From: Defluviitaleaceae bacterium | GTDB taxonomy: Bacteria; Bacillota; Clostridia; Lachnospirales; WRAX01 | Length of the DNA stretch: 64,000 nucleotides | Assembly: GCA_009784615.1 (NCBI GenBank) | Contig: WRBJ01000001.1 | Span: 1-64,000 of the forward strand | Direction: 5' to 3' | Shown here: positions 34,463 to 43,083 of the stretch, piece by piece | Layout: each line of letters begins with the position of its first letter | Position numbering within the stretch: the stretch's first letter is position 1 | Translations under genes and position numbers: made by a program | The notes under the pieces: generated by a model | What the model was told of the DNA's origin: nothing | Database searches by the model: none | Seen by the model: the letters and a program-made list of their open reading frames with translations, nothing else

Positions 34463-37378
34463 TTGCGTAATTTGCGTAATAGATTATTAACGGCAGTTAT
34501 GGCGGCAGTTATGGTGTTGCCGTCTATTTCTGCGTTTGGCGATATATTTATATTGACGGACGAAGTGCGGGCTACATTTGCAGGGCGTACTAATGCAAAT
34601 CAGCTTATACGCAATGCAACATTTGATGATTTATCATTTGCTTGGCCTGCCGAGGCTGTTGTGCGTGGTGTTGCCCTTGGTGCTATCCACGGCGAGGATA
34701 ATAGCTTTCGTCCCAATGACAACGTAACACGTCAAGAAGCCCTTAATACTGTTATGCGTGCAATGGGGCAAAGCGGTGCGGCGGCAGAGCGTGGTGCGGC
34801 GGTTTCTGGTGCTTTTGATAGTGCACAAACTATGCTAAACAACGGATATTCTGCACTTGCGATAGAGCAAGAGGTTATACCTGCTGACTTTAACTTGTTT
34901 GGTCAGGCGACCCGTCAAGAGGTTGCGTTTATTGTGTATAATGCTGTTATTGCACACAGCGATGGGCATTTTAGACCCGATGCTGCTTTAACATATATAC
35001 ATCGTTTTAATGATTGGCGCGATATTTCTTCAGATTATTTGATGGCTGTTGAAAATGTTGTTGCCGCCAGCATTATGAATGGTAGCGATATGAACTTTAT
35101 GCCACGTGATAATGTTACACGTGGGCAGATGGCACAGATACTTTCTAATTTAGATACAATTTTTATGAATATACACGGTTTGGAACGTAGGCTTGGCACC
35201 GTTGTGGGCATTAGGGATGCCGAGGTGGCGCAAACGGCGCAGGTTAGTTCTTGGCAAAATATTTATGTGCGTGTTGGTGATGGCACGGTGGATATATTGC
35301 GGCGTGAGGCGGTAATAAGCCCAGCGGCGCAGGTTAACAATTTGGATGCGGTTGTTTTTCGTGCGGGAAATGTTGGCGGGCTTAACAGCCTTGTAGATGG
35401 TGATACGATAGAGTATTTTGTGCATACGGAAGATGGAACGGTTTGGTATGTTAATGTATTACATTCTGCTATAAATGATACTACTGACGGGCGGCTTTTT
35501 TCGCTTGATGTTAGTGATATGACAATTTCGCTGTTGTATGGCGAACGTGGTGATGGTCATCGTGTTTTTACTATGGTTGATGGTTTGATTTCTATTATAG
35601 ATGGCACGCCGCATTTGTTGATGGATGGCGTGCGTTATCCTGTTGCCAATTTGCCTTATGGGCAGACTGTACGCCTGTATTTGCGCAACAATGTTGTTGT
35701 TGGCGTGGCTTTTGTTGGCTCGGAGGTATTGACAGAGGAGTTTAGAGGGCTTGTTGTTGAAAACAACCCTGCTTTTGGGTATATGGTTATTATTGACCAA
35801 GCGGGCAACCGCCGTGTAATGCGTTATTTTCAAAATGAAATGATGGTGCAACGTATATCGCATTGGGATAGGCAAATGCAGGTTTCTTATATAAACCAAT
35901 TGTTCCCTTCTTTTGCTTTTAACCCGCTTGCGACGACCATTGCGGCTATAGAGCCAGGTGATATTGTTTTTGTTCGTCCTGATGTGGATGATGCGAGCAT
36001 TATCGCACAGATTTCCGCTGTGTCTAACTATATAATGCGTTATGGGCGTGTTGTAAATATTGTTCATCACGAGAACCATATATCGCTTTTGTTCGAGCAG
36101 GAAAATGGGCAGACGGCTTGGTTTGAGATGGCTAACAATGCATTTATTACACGTGAGGGACGACGCATTTCTCCGCTTAGTATACAAGTGGGTGATTGGG
36201 CTAGGCTTTTGGTTAATGAAGCGATATTGGCGCCGGGGCACACTATGTCATCTATCATAGAAATGGCGATAGAGGGCGATGCAAGACATATTACAAATAT
36301 TGTACGGGGTAATTTGACGGGTATTAATATTATACAAAATACAATGTCTATTGAACATGCACAGCAATTATCGCAGGTTGGATGGGTTAATTTTAATTAT
36401 GTTGGTCAGCTTAATTTGGCAAGCAACAATATAACTTATTATTACAACAACCGTCGTATAACAAGGGATGAGGCTTTGCGCCAGTTTGGTCGTGGCGGTG
36501 CTATGGTTTATATTGCGATGGAAAACCATTTTGCCGGCGAGCGTGTTGCTATGGTTAGCTTCCGCAGTCAGCGTGAGGAGCGTTTGCCATCTGATACTGT
36601 TGTAGCTTCGGCTAATGGTGAGTTTTGGCTTGCACAGAATATGGCGCAGTCTATTGCGACCGACAGCGGGACTATTGTACGTAGAAACGGGCGTTTGGTT
36701 AGTGGGTTAGAGATAATGCCGGGTGATTTTGCTTCGGTTGTATTAAGCGGTGCAGGTATGGCGGCTGTGGTGGATATTACAAGTGCACCTGATACATCTG
36801 CATTACAGATTATGCGTGTAAGGGTAACGCAGGTTTGGGACGGCAGTAGTTTTAGGGTGTCGTCTATGTCGCAGTTGTTTGGCAACAATTGGGTATTTAC
36901 ACCCATTGAGCGAGAGTTTACAATAGATACACGTACAATATTTATGCCTATTGGCGGCGAGCGTAGTATTGATAATTTTATCACTTATACGGAAGATTCT
37001 GTATTTGACCAAGTTTTCACTGTTGTAACGGATGGCGCAAGGGCGGCTTATGTTGTTGAACAGCCTTTTGCTAACCGTGCTATACGTGGTACATTGGTTA
37101 GCAATGTGGTTGACGGGCAGGAAACATTTATGCTAAGGAATGTTTTGGTGCAGAACCCTGTTACAAACCAATGGAATCCACTATCAAATATTAACAACAC
37201 AATTATGGTAACCATTGATGATACGACGCTTATTGGACGTAATAACGCTATTGTGCAACCACGTGATTTGCAAGCGGGCGATGATGTGCTTATTATGATG
37301 GAAGCGGCGGCTTTGTCTACTGTGCCTGCTGATGGTGCGGCAGGGACGGCTACGGCACGGATTATTTTGGTAGACTAG
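34463..37378 (+). CDS. Large S-layer-homology surface protein
   Basis: A 971-residue secreted protein. The signal peptide is basic then hydrophobic (RNLRNRLLTAVMAAVMVLPSISAFG). Three SLH repeats occupy residues about 35-220 (blocks such as AEAVVRGVALGAIHGEDNSF, FRPNDNVTRQEAL and FMPRDNVTRGQMAQIL), anchoring the protein to pyruvylated wall polymer. The remaining 750 residues are repetitive beta-strand-rich sequence without a recognised catalytic domain. The TTG start follows GGGGTGG and is preferred to the ATG at 34421, which sits in the promoter. A second SLH protein gene follows in the same operon. Confidence 0.85.
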   Translation: MRNLRNRLLTAVMAAVMVLPSISAFGDIFILTDEVRATFAGRTNANQLIRNATFDDLSFAWPAEAVVRGVALGAIHGEDNSFRPNDNVTRQEALNTVMRAMGQSGAAAERGAAVSGAFDSAQTMLNNGYSALAIEQEVIPADFNLFGQATRQEVAFIVYNAVIAHSDGHFRPDAALTYIHRFNDWRDISSDYLMAVENVVAASIMNGSDMNFMPRDNVTRGQMAQILSNLDTIFMNIHGLERRLGTVVGIRDAEVAQTAQVSSWQNIYVRVGDGTVDILRREAVISPAAQVNNLDAVVFRAGNVGGLNSLVDGDTIEYFVHTEDGTVWYVNVLHSAINDTTDGRLFSLDVSDMTISLLYGERGDGHRVFTMVDGLISIIDGTPHLLMDGVRYPVANLPYGQTVRLYLRNNVVVGVAFVGSEVLTEEFRGLVVENNPAFGYMVIIDQAGNRRVMRYFQNEMMVQRISHWDRQMQVSYINQLFPSFAFNPLATTIAAIEPGDIVFVRPDVDDASIIAQISAVSNYIMRYGRVVNIVHHENHISLLFEQENGQTAWFEMANNAFITREGRRISPLSIQVGDWARLLVNEAILAPGHTMSSIIEMAIEGDARHITNIVRGNLTGINIIQNTMSIEHAQQLSQVGWVNFNYVGQLNLASNNITYYYNNRRITRDEALRQFGRGGAMVYIAMENHFAGERVAMVSFRSQREERLPSDTVVASANGEFWLAQNMAQSIATDSGTIVRRNGRLVSGLEIMPGDFASVVLSGAGMAAVVDITSAPDTSALQIMRVRVTQVWDGSSFRVSSMSQLFGNNWVFTPIEREFTIDTRTIFMPIGGERSIDNFITYTEDSVFDQVFTVVTDGARAAYVVEQPFANRAIRGTLVSNVVDGQETFMLRNVLVQNPVTNQWNPLSNINNTIMVTIDDTTLIGRNNAIVQPRDLQAGDDVLIMMEAAALSTVPADGAAGTATARIILVD

Positions 37379-37399
37379 CAGAGCAGGAGGTATTGTTTG

Positions 37400-38956
37400 A
37401 TGAGAAAAATTAAGTTAGGAATATTCTTTGCCATAACTGTGTTGATGGTTTTGGGGCTATCTAGCGTTGCATATGCTCGGGTTGGGCAGATTGGTTTTTT
37501 TGGCGGGATTACTGAAGGGGTGGCGTTGCCGCTTACTACTGAAACGCTGTTGACGCAACCTAATACAGGTAATGCGGGTAATTTTACTGCTCGTGATTTG
37601 GTTTATAAAGAAATGTTGTGGTTGGCGGGTGGTATGCCTGTTGAATTTGAAGGCTTGATTGATATTATTGTTGCTAATGGACGTGGACGTGGTGCTTCTG
37701 AAGATGCAGGCACACGTCAGGTGCGGTATATTGTACGCCCGTCTGCTATGACGGCGGATGGTGTTTCGCTTACACGTAATGTGTTGTTTGATGTAAATTG
37801 GCGCAGGGTTGGCGGGCAAATTATTGAAACATATAATGTGGCTAGCTGGGTTGAAACGCAGGTTATTAACGGACAGACTTTTACGCTTGATTTTAGCCGT
37901 AGCAGCCATCAAATAAGCGTTATACGTGATATTACGCCAGGTGTTACTTATTATCGTGGTGATGTGTCTATGCAGGCTATTTTTGCAAATGTAGACGGAC
38001 CTGTTACGCATTATGTTATAGGTGAAATTTATGGTTTTGAATCTGCTTGGGCGGCAACGGAAACCCATCGGTTGAATGGTATTGTGGCGGCTGGAGATTG
38101 GCAAATGCAGTATCAGGTTGTGCCTAGTGTGGCTGTTAGCAAAGAGTTGCAATATAGCGAAAACGAACCTACTTTAATTAGTTTTTTCGGAAACTATCGT
38201 GAAATTACTCACAATCAAAGCGGGCTTAATTTTGTGATAAATGTTATGCCTAATATATTTTATGGTCAACCTACAATGGGACGTGTTACAATAAGCAATT
38301 TTAACCGTTTTGAGCAACTGATTGCTCCTAATCTAACCGTATTTATGGGACATCCGGCGTTTCAAGATGTACGCAGATTATATGCGATGGAAATTATAAC
38401 TACGCCTCCGTCGCATTTTCCGCTTAACCAAGCCATACATCGTGCGGAGTTTATGAAAATGCTTGCGCTTGCTATAAAATTGCCAGTTGACGATGCGTTG
38501 TTAAACCCGCCTGCGCCGCGCGGCAACCGTCCTGTGCAGGTTAATTTAGTTTTTCCTGACCTTTGGCCTAACCGTGGAGATTATGCATATTTGCGGGCGA
38601 TAAATGATGCGGGCATTGCCATTGGGCGTGGTGATGGGCTTTTTCATCCAGATTTACCTATAACCCGTGAGGAGGCTTATGTTATTACGCTTCGTTCGCT
38701 TGGGTTATCTAATTTAGGGCTTGATATTCCTATAACCCCTTTTGTTGATAATTATGCCATTAATGCGTGGGCTGTAAATGATATAAATGCGGCAACGCGT
38801 ATTGGGTTGATTGCACCTGATGAAAATGGTAATTTGTACCCGCAAGAGTTTTTGACAAGGGCGCAGGCGGCGGCACTTATTAACCGTTTGTTGGAATATA
38901 TGCGCCACGAGTTGTTGCGGGATTACACTGAGAATATTGTTAATTTTATGAATTGA
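37400..38956 (+). CDS. Secreted protein with C-terminal SLH domains
   Basis: A 518-residue protein with a signal peptide (FFAITVLMVLGLSSVAYA). A beta-rich region of about 300 residues is unrecognised, and SLH repeats occupy residues about 325-510 (ALAIKLPVD, AINDAGIAIGRGDGLFHPDLPITREEAYVITLRSLG, AATRIGLIAPDENGNLYPQEFLTRAQAAALINRLL). Here the anchor is C-terminal, opposite to its N-terminal placement in the upstream gene. AGGAGG precedes the start. The two proteins probably form part of the cell-surface layer. Confidence 0.86.
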   Translation: MRKIKLGIFFAITVLMVLGLSSVAYARVGQIGFFGGITEGVALPLTTETLLTQPNTGNAGNFTARDLVYKEMLWLAGGMPVEFEGLIDIIVANGRGRGASEDAGTRQVRYIVRPSAMTADGVSLTRNVLFDVNWRRVGGQIIETYNVASWVETQVINGQTFTLDFSRSSHQISVIRDITPGVTYYRGDVSMQAIFANVDGPVTHYVIGEIYGFESAWAATETHRLNGIVAAGDWQMQYQVVPSVAVSKELQYSENEPTLISFFGNYREITHNQSGLNFVINVMPNIFYGQPTMGRVTISNFNRFEQLIAPNLTVFMGHPAFQDVRRLYAMEIITTPPSHFPLNQAIHRAEFMKMLALAIKLPVDDALLNPPAPRGNRPVQVNLVFPDLWPNRGDYAYLRAINDAGIAIGRGDGLFHPDLPITREEAYVITLRSLGLSNLGLDIPITPFVDNYAINAWAVNDINAATRIGLIAPDENGNLYPQEFLTRAQAAALINRLLEYMRHELLRDYTENIVNFMN

Positions 38957-38966
38957 TAAAGCATAT

Positions 38967-38990
38967 CAGGCGACCGATGACGGTCGCCTG
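38967..38990. repeat. Strong palindrome after the SLH genes
   Basis: A perfect ten-base stem (CAGGCGACCG and its complement) with the loop ATGA. No T-run follows. It may end or stabilise the SLH transcript; it also marks the left edge of the restriction-modification island. Confidence 0.7.
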
Positions 38991-39031
38991 TGTGGGTATT
39001 ATATGACACTCTAGGAAGGCGGTGGAAATAT

Positions 39032-39916
39032 ATGTCTTGTTTTAATAAAACGAAAACAGAGTTGATTTCAAAATTAGGAAGCCCTTATTATGAAACAGAT
39101 TCTTGTCTTCTATTTTGCGGAGATACATTACAATTGCAAAAAGAATTAAGTTATCAATATTTTGATGCAATTATTACGAGTCCACCTTACAATATTGGAA
39201 AAGAGTATGAGGATATAAAACCTTTATCTGATTATATAGAATGGTCTACAGAATGGATAAATGGTTCAAGCAGGCTACTTAAATCCGAAGGATCCCTGTT
39301 ACTTAATCTTGGATATGTTTCTGTGGACGAGAAGGGTCGGGCTGTACCTTTGTCTTATTTGCTTTGGGACAAAGTTCCTTTGTTTTTAAACCAAGAAATA
39401 GTTTGGAACTATTCAGCTGGTGTAGCTTGCAAAAATTATCTTAGCCCTAGGAACGAAAAAATATTATGGTATGTCAAGGACGAGAAAAACTATGTTTTTA
39501 ATTTGGATTCAATACGTGATAAAAATGTCAAGTATCCAAATTCAAAACGAAATGGGAGATTGCGAGTAAATACTTTAGGTAAAAATCCCTCAGATGTTTG
39601 GGAGATTGCAAAGGTTACTACAGGTCAAAATCGTTCATCTAAAGAGCGCACTGCTCATCCTAGCCAATTTCCAACCGATTTGGTTGATAGGTTAATTTTG
39701 GGGTTTACAAACGAAAATGCTATTGTACTTGACCCATTTGTAGGGTCAGGAACAGTATTTGTTTCTAGCTTAAATCATAACCGCTTTTGTGTTGGTTTTG
39801 AAATATCGAGAGATTATTGCGAAATTGCCAAACAACGAATTATAACAGCGAAAGAGGAAATGAAGAATTTAGATATGCAAATAGAATTGGAGGCTTCTTA
39901 TCGTGAATCCGTATGA
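39032..39916 (+). CDS. Type II DNA methyltransferase (beta-class, ScaI-like system)
   Basis: A 294-residue amino-methyltransferase. The catalytic motif IV is ITSPPYNIGKEYE near residue 45, and the AdoMet-binding motif I comes late (LDPFVGSGTVF near residue 230), the beta-class order. TSPPY occurs in m4C enzymes and also in some m6A enzymes, so the methylated base is uncertain. The ATG at 39032 follows AGGCGGTGG. Its stop overlaps the endonuclease start by 14 bases. The pair is richer in A/T than flanking genes, which suggests transfer. Confidence 0.9.
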   Translation: MSCFNKTKTELISKLGSPYYETDSCLLFCGDTLQLQKELSYQYFDAIITSPPYNIGKEYEDIKPLSDYIEWSTEWINGSSRLLKSEGSLLLNLGYVSVDEKGRAVPLSYLLWDKVPLFLNQEIVWNYSAGVACKNYLSPRNEKILWYVKDEKNYVFNLDSIRDKNVKYPNSKRNGRLRVNTLGKNPSDVWEIAKVTTGQNRSSKERTAHPSQFPTDLVDRLILGFTNENAIVLDPFVGSGTVFVSSLNHNRFCVGFEISRDYCEIAKQRIITAKEEMKNLDMQIELEASYRESV

Positions 39917-40472
39917 AGGTAAAGACGTTGAAAATTGGCTATCGGTTACTCAAGATTTAATTGAAACCCATCCGCTCAGACCCTATATAGTTGATTTTTG
40001 TCTAAAATCTTGGGAAAGTATAATAAATGGAAAAATAAACACATATCTGAACTTGAAGATAAGTCAAATGAATATATCTCCACAAGCTACAGGTGCATTA
40101 TTGCACGACATAATTCCGGAATATATCGAAAGAAATGTAGAAGGTTTTAGAAAAGGGATTGGAAAAGAAAAAGATATTGTTTGTGAATATGATGAATCTT
40201 TTTCATTAGAGCTAAAGACATCATCACAAAAATCAATTTATGGAAATAGGAGCTATGCAAAATCTGCCACTGGCAAGAGTAAATCTGGATTTTATCTTGC
40301 TGTTAATTTTGAAAAGCTATCTGAGAAAGAACCAAAAATTCTGCTTATCAAAATGGGTTGGCTTGACCATACAGATTGGCAAGCGCAGAAAAGCGAAACA
40401 GGACAACAGGCGTCTTTATCAAAGACAGCAAAAAACGGCAAGTTGATTACTCTATATGAACACGAAAATTAG
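39903..40472 (+). CDS. Probable ScaI-family type II restriction endonuclease
   Basis: A 189-residue protein that I assign to the ScaI restriction endonuclease family from its overall pattern: an opening with ENWLSVTQDLIETHPL, ALLHDIIPEYIERN, and the block SLELKTSSQKSIYGNRSYAKS. The E-x-K (ELK) with the upstream Asp of the KDIVCEYD segment would be the catalytic PD-(D/E)xK core. The GTG start at 39903 follows GGAGG and overlaps the methyltransferase gene. If the assignment is right, the site would be AGTACT, as for ScaI; this is inference. Confidence 0.75.
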   Translation: MNPYEGKDVENWLSVTQDLIETHPLRPYIVDFCLKSWESIINGKINTYLNLKISQMNISPQATGALLHDIIPEYIERNVEGFRKGIGKEKDIVCEYDESFSLELKTSSQKSIYGNRSYAKSATGKSKSGFYLAVNFEKLSEKEPKILLIKMGWLDHTDWQAQKSETGQQASLSKTAKNGKLITLYEHEN

Positions 40473-40507
40473 AATGTGATAAGTATTATTTTGAGAGGAG
40501 AATGCGA

Positions 40508-42088
40508 ATGGACAAGCAAACAAAGTATATTTTTGTTACAGGTGGCGTTGCGTCTGGGCTTGGTAAGGGTATAACGGCGGCATCTATGGGGAGATTGTTA
40601 AAGGCGAGAGGTTATAAGGTAGCCAACCAAAAATTTGACCCTTATATTAACATTGACCCTAGTTTGATGAGTCCTATACAGCACGGCGAGATTTTTGTTA
40701 CAGATGATGGGGCGGAATGTGATGCGGATGTTGGGCATTATGAGCGTTTTACTGATGAAAGTTTGACGGCTAATTCTAACATAACATCCGGCAAAATTTA
40801 TCAGATGGTTATGCAACGTGAACGTGATGGGTATTATGGCGGAAAGACTGTGCAGGTTGTGCCGCATATTACTGATTATATTAAAACTTTGACAAAGAAT
40901 GTGGCAAAAGAGCGTACGCCGCAACCTGATGTTGTTATAACCGAGATTGGCGGTACGGCTGGGGATATTGAATCTTTGCCTTTTATGGAGGCTATACGCC
41001 AAATGGCTTTTGATGTTGGTCGTGAAAATGTGCTTTACATACATGTTACGTTATTGCCGTATCTTGAAAAAGGCGGCGAGATTAAGACGAAACCAACGCA
41101 ACATAGCGTTAAAACATTGCTCTCGCTTGGCATACAACCCGATATTATTGTTTGCCGTACTTCGCTTTCGCTTGATAATGATATTAGGGATAAATTGTCG
41201 TTGTTTTGCAATGTGGCACGTGAAGCTATTATTCAAAATATAGACTGTGATACGATTTATGAAGTGCCGCTTTTGTTAGAAGAAGAAAACTTTGCTAAAG
41301 TGGCTTTAACGAAGTTGGGATTAGCTGACAAAACACCTGATTTGACGGATTGGAAAGCTATGGTTGAAGCAGGCAAAAACGCTAATGAGGCTGTAAAAAT
41401 TTCTATTGTTGGTAAGTATACGATTTTGCCTGACGCTTATTTGTCTTTGATTGAGGCTTTGAAGGCGGCTAGTTTTGCGGCTTCTTCTAAAGTGGATATT
41501 AATTGGGTTGCGGCAGAGCAGATTGAAAAAGGAGAATTTGATTTGTTGAAGGATTCGCAAGGGATTATTATTGCGAATGGTTTTGGCGAACGCGGCAGTG
41601 AAGGCAAGATTTTGACGGCGAAGTTTGCCCGTGAAAACAATATACCTTGCCTTGGCATTGGTATGGGTATGCAGGCGATGGCTATTGATTTTGCACGGCA
41701 CGTTATGGGGCTTGGCGACGCTAATTCGGCAGAATTTAACGAAACTACGGCTCATCCTATATTTTTTAATCCTGGTACGGGTTTGCGCAAAGGTGCCTAT
41801 GATTGTACTGTAGCAGAGGGTAGCCTTGCGCATAAAATTTATGGCAAAGCCGAAATTAGCGAACGTCACCGCCATCGTTATGAACTTGATACGGATTTTG
41901 TAGATAAATTTGAAGCGGCTGGTATGAAGATAAGCGGCAGAGGTGCGTCGGGGCAGGCTGAGATGTTGGAGGTTGCTAGACATCCGTTTTATTTGGGTGT
42001 GTTGTTTGCGCCGCAGTTTAAATCTCGTCCTAACCGCCCGCATCCGATTTTTGCGGAGTTTTTGGCGGCGGCTAAAGATAGGTTGTAA
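40508..42088 (+). CDS. pyrG: CTP synthase with a degenerate glutaminase domain
   Basis: A 526-residue enzyme that converts UTP to CTP. The synthetase half (residues 1-265) is normal: GGVASGLGKGITAAS, KFDPYINIDPSLMSPIQHGE, and CDADVGHYERF with the Mg-binding acidic residues. The C-terminal class I glutaminase half has lost its catalytic triad. The nucleophile site reads GIGMGMQ (Gly at residue 385, where GICLGMQ is usual), and the HPEF motif reads APQF (Ala501, Gln503). PGGFG reads ANGFG. The enzyme should therefore depend on free ammonia. The ATG at 40508 has better ribosome-site spacing than the one at 40502. Confidence 0.93.
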   Translation: MDKQTKYIFVTGGVASGLGKGITAASMGRLLKARGYKVANQKFDPYINIDPSLMSPIQHGEIFVTDDGAECDADVGHYERFTDESLTANSNITSGKIYQMVMQRERDGYYGGKTVQVVPHITDYIKTLTKNVAKERTPQPDVVITEIGGTAGDIESLPFMEAIRQMAFDVGRENVLYIHVTLLPYLEKGGEIKTKPTQHSVKTLLSLGIQPDIIVCRTSLSLDNDIRDKLSLFCNVAREAIIQNIDCDTIYEVPLLLEEENFAKVALTKLGLADKTPDLTDWKAMVEAGKNANEAVKISIVGKYTILPDAYLSLIEALKAASFAASSKVDINWVAAEQIEKGEFDLLKDSQGIIIANGFGERGSEGKILTAKFARENNIPCLGIGMGMQAMAIDFARHVMGLGDANSAEFNETTAHPIFFNPGTGLRKGAYDCTVAEGSLAHKIYGKAEISERHRHRYELDTDFVDKFEAAGMKISGRGASGQAEMLEVARHPFYLGVLFAPQFKSRPNRPHPIFAEFLAAAKDRL

Positions 42089-42109
42089 TATGATTATATA
42101 ATTATTTTA

Positions 42110-42131
42110 AAAAGGGCGGAAGCCCTTTTAT
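42110..42131 (+). terminator. Terminator of pyrG
   Basis: An eight-base stem (AAAAGGGC/GCCCTTTT) with loop GGAA, followed by ATTTT. Confidence 0.85.
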
Positions 42132-42204
42132 TTTGCTGTATTTGGGCGGTGTGATAATTGAATTTTCAAATCATCCTACAAAAAGCAAAAAAATCATTTA
42201 AAAA

Positions 42205-42233
42205 TAGCTTGACGGGTTAGTTTGTGTATGATA
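42205..42233 (+). promoter_or_regulatory. Probable promoter of the leader-ORF transcript
   Basis: A TTGACG box and a TAAAAT box separated by 17 bases lie in the 380-base gap after pyrG. A second possible -10 (TATAAT) lies near 42260. The positions are approximate to a few bases. Confidence 0.55.
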
Positions 42234-42294
42234 AAATTATATTATTCAAAATAAATGGTATATAATGGTTGCCGCAAGAGAAAGGGGGGCAATT

Positions 42295-42360
42295 ATGCAA
42301 AAGCGGCACAAAAGGTGTAATTGTATGTATATAGCTAACGTCCTCTCAATCAGTGAATGA
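42295..42360 (+). CDS. Putative 21-residue leader peptide
   Basis: A short ORF, MQKRHKRCNCMYIANVLSIS plus a final Glu, with a strong AAAGGGGGG ribosome site six to seven bases before its ATG. It is basic at first and contains two Cys. Its last codons and stop form the 5' arm of the hairpin at 42351-42412, the usual layout of ribosome-controlled attenuators. A Cys-rich secreted protein follows. No homology is claimed. Confidence 0.45.
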   Translation: MQKRHKRCNCMYIANVLSISE

Positions 42361-42412
42361 CTGCACCCCAAAACTCGGTGAAGCATCGAGCTTTTGTGGC
42401 TTGCATTCACTG
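42351..42412 (+). promoter_or_regulatory. Hairpin overlapping the leader-ORF stop
   Basis: The outer arms CAGTGAATG (42351-42359) and CATTCACTG (42404-42412) pair perfectly. An inner stem pairs CCAAAACTCG with CGAGCTTTTGTGG, allowing one bulge. There is no T-run, so it is not a plain terminator. It lies 55 bases before the Cys-rich gene and may control its translation or mRNA stability. Confidence 0.65.
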
Positions 42413-42467
42413 TTTCGAGTTTCGTTCGCTATAGGCAGAAGTTTTTATGTAAGAAAGGAGAATTGTT

Positions 42468-43007
42468 ATGTTGAGATTTGTAAGAGCGATGACGGCGGGC
42501 GTGCTGTCTGTTATGCTGGTGATATCGATGATTATGCCGATGTCGGCAGATGCGATTTTGGCATTTGACCACATTAAGGAAGATTGTCGCCTTTTGTCCT
42601 GTTGCGGGGATTTTTTGCCTGAAAATATGACGGTATCCCGCTTTTATATCGACGGGCGAAACGCAACAGATAATGATGTTCTTAATGGGCTTTTGGCAAG
42701 GATGGGAACGTATGTTGATGTTGCAGATTTTTATTTCGGCAGAACATTGGTAAGAGAGTTTTGGGACACCAATGGAGAAATAAGTGCTTTTAACGTAAGT
42801 GCTTTTAATGGATGCCGGTTTGGTAACCACAGCGGACCTTTCTTTAACTTCCCGAATGTTTCATACGTTTTGCATACAGGTGGAGGCAATGACTCTATGA
42901 GTGGTGTCGTTTGTGTCGATGTTGCTGTGATAAGTGCAAGTTGTCTTTCTTGTGGGACGCATATACAAGAAACAGTGACGATGCCATTTACTTGCCGTGA
43001 TTGCTAA
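42468..43007 (+). CDS. Secreted cysteine-rich hypothetical protein
   Basis: A 179-residue protein with a signal peptide (TAGVLSVMLVISMIMPMSADA, cleavage likely after residue 28). The mature part contains CRLLSCCGDF near the start, and its end has CLSCGTHIQETVTMPFTCRDC, a CxxC...CxxC pattern that could bind a metal or form disulfides. The middle has no recognised domain. AAAGGAG precedes the ATG. It lies behind a leader with a small ORF and hairpin, and a strong bidirectional terminator follows. Confidence 0.75.
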   Translation: MLRFVRAMTAGVLSVMLVISMIMPMSADAILAFDHIKEDCRLLSCCGDFLPENMTVSRFYIDGRNATDNDVLNGLLARMGTYVDVADFYFGRTLVREFWDTNGEISAFNVSAFNGCRFGNHSGPFFNFPNVSYVLHTGGGNDSMSGVVCVDVAVISASCLSCGTHIQETVTMPFTCRDC

Positions 43008-43038
43008 GGGATGTATAGTTTGGTAATTAAATAAAGAT

Positions 43039-43070
43039 AAAGGAACGGTTCATTAAGAGCCGTTCCTTTT
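43039..43070. terminator. Bidirectional terminator
   Basis: A 13-base stem (AAAGGAACGGTTC pairing with GAGCCGTTCCTTT, one G-T pair), five-base loop, with T-rich flanks for both convergent genes. Confidence 0.88.
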
Positions 43071-43083
43071 ACATAATAAATTA

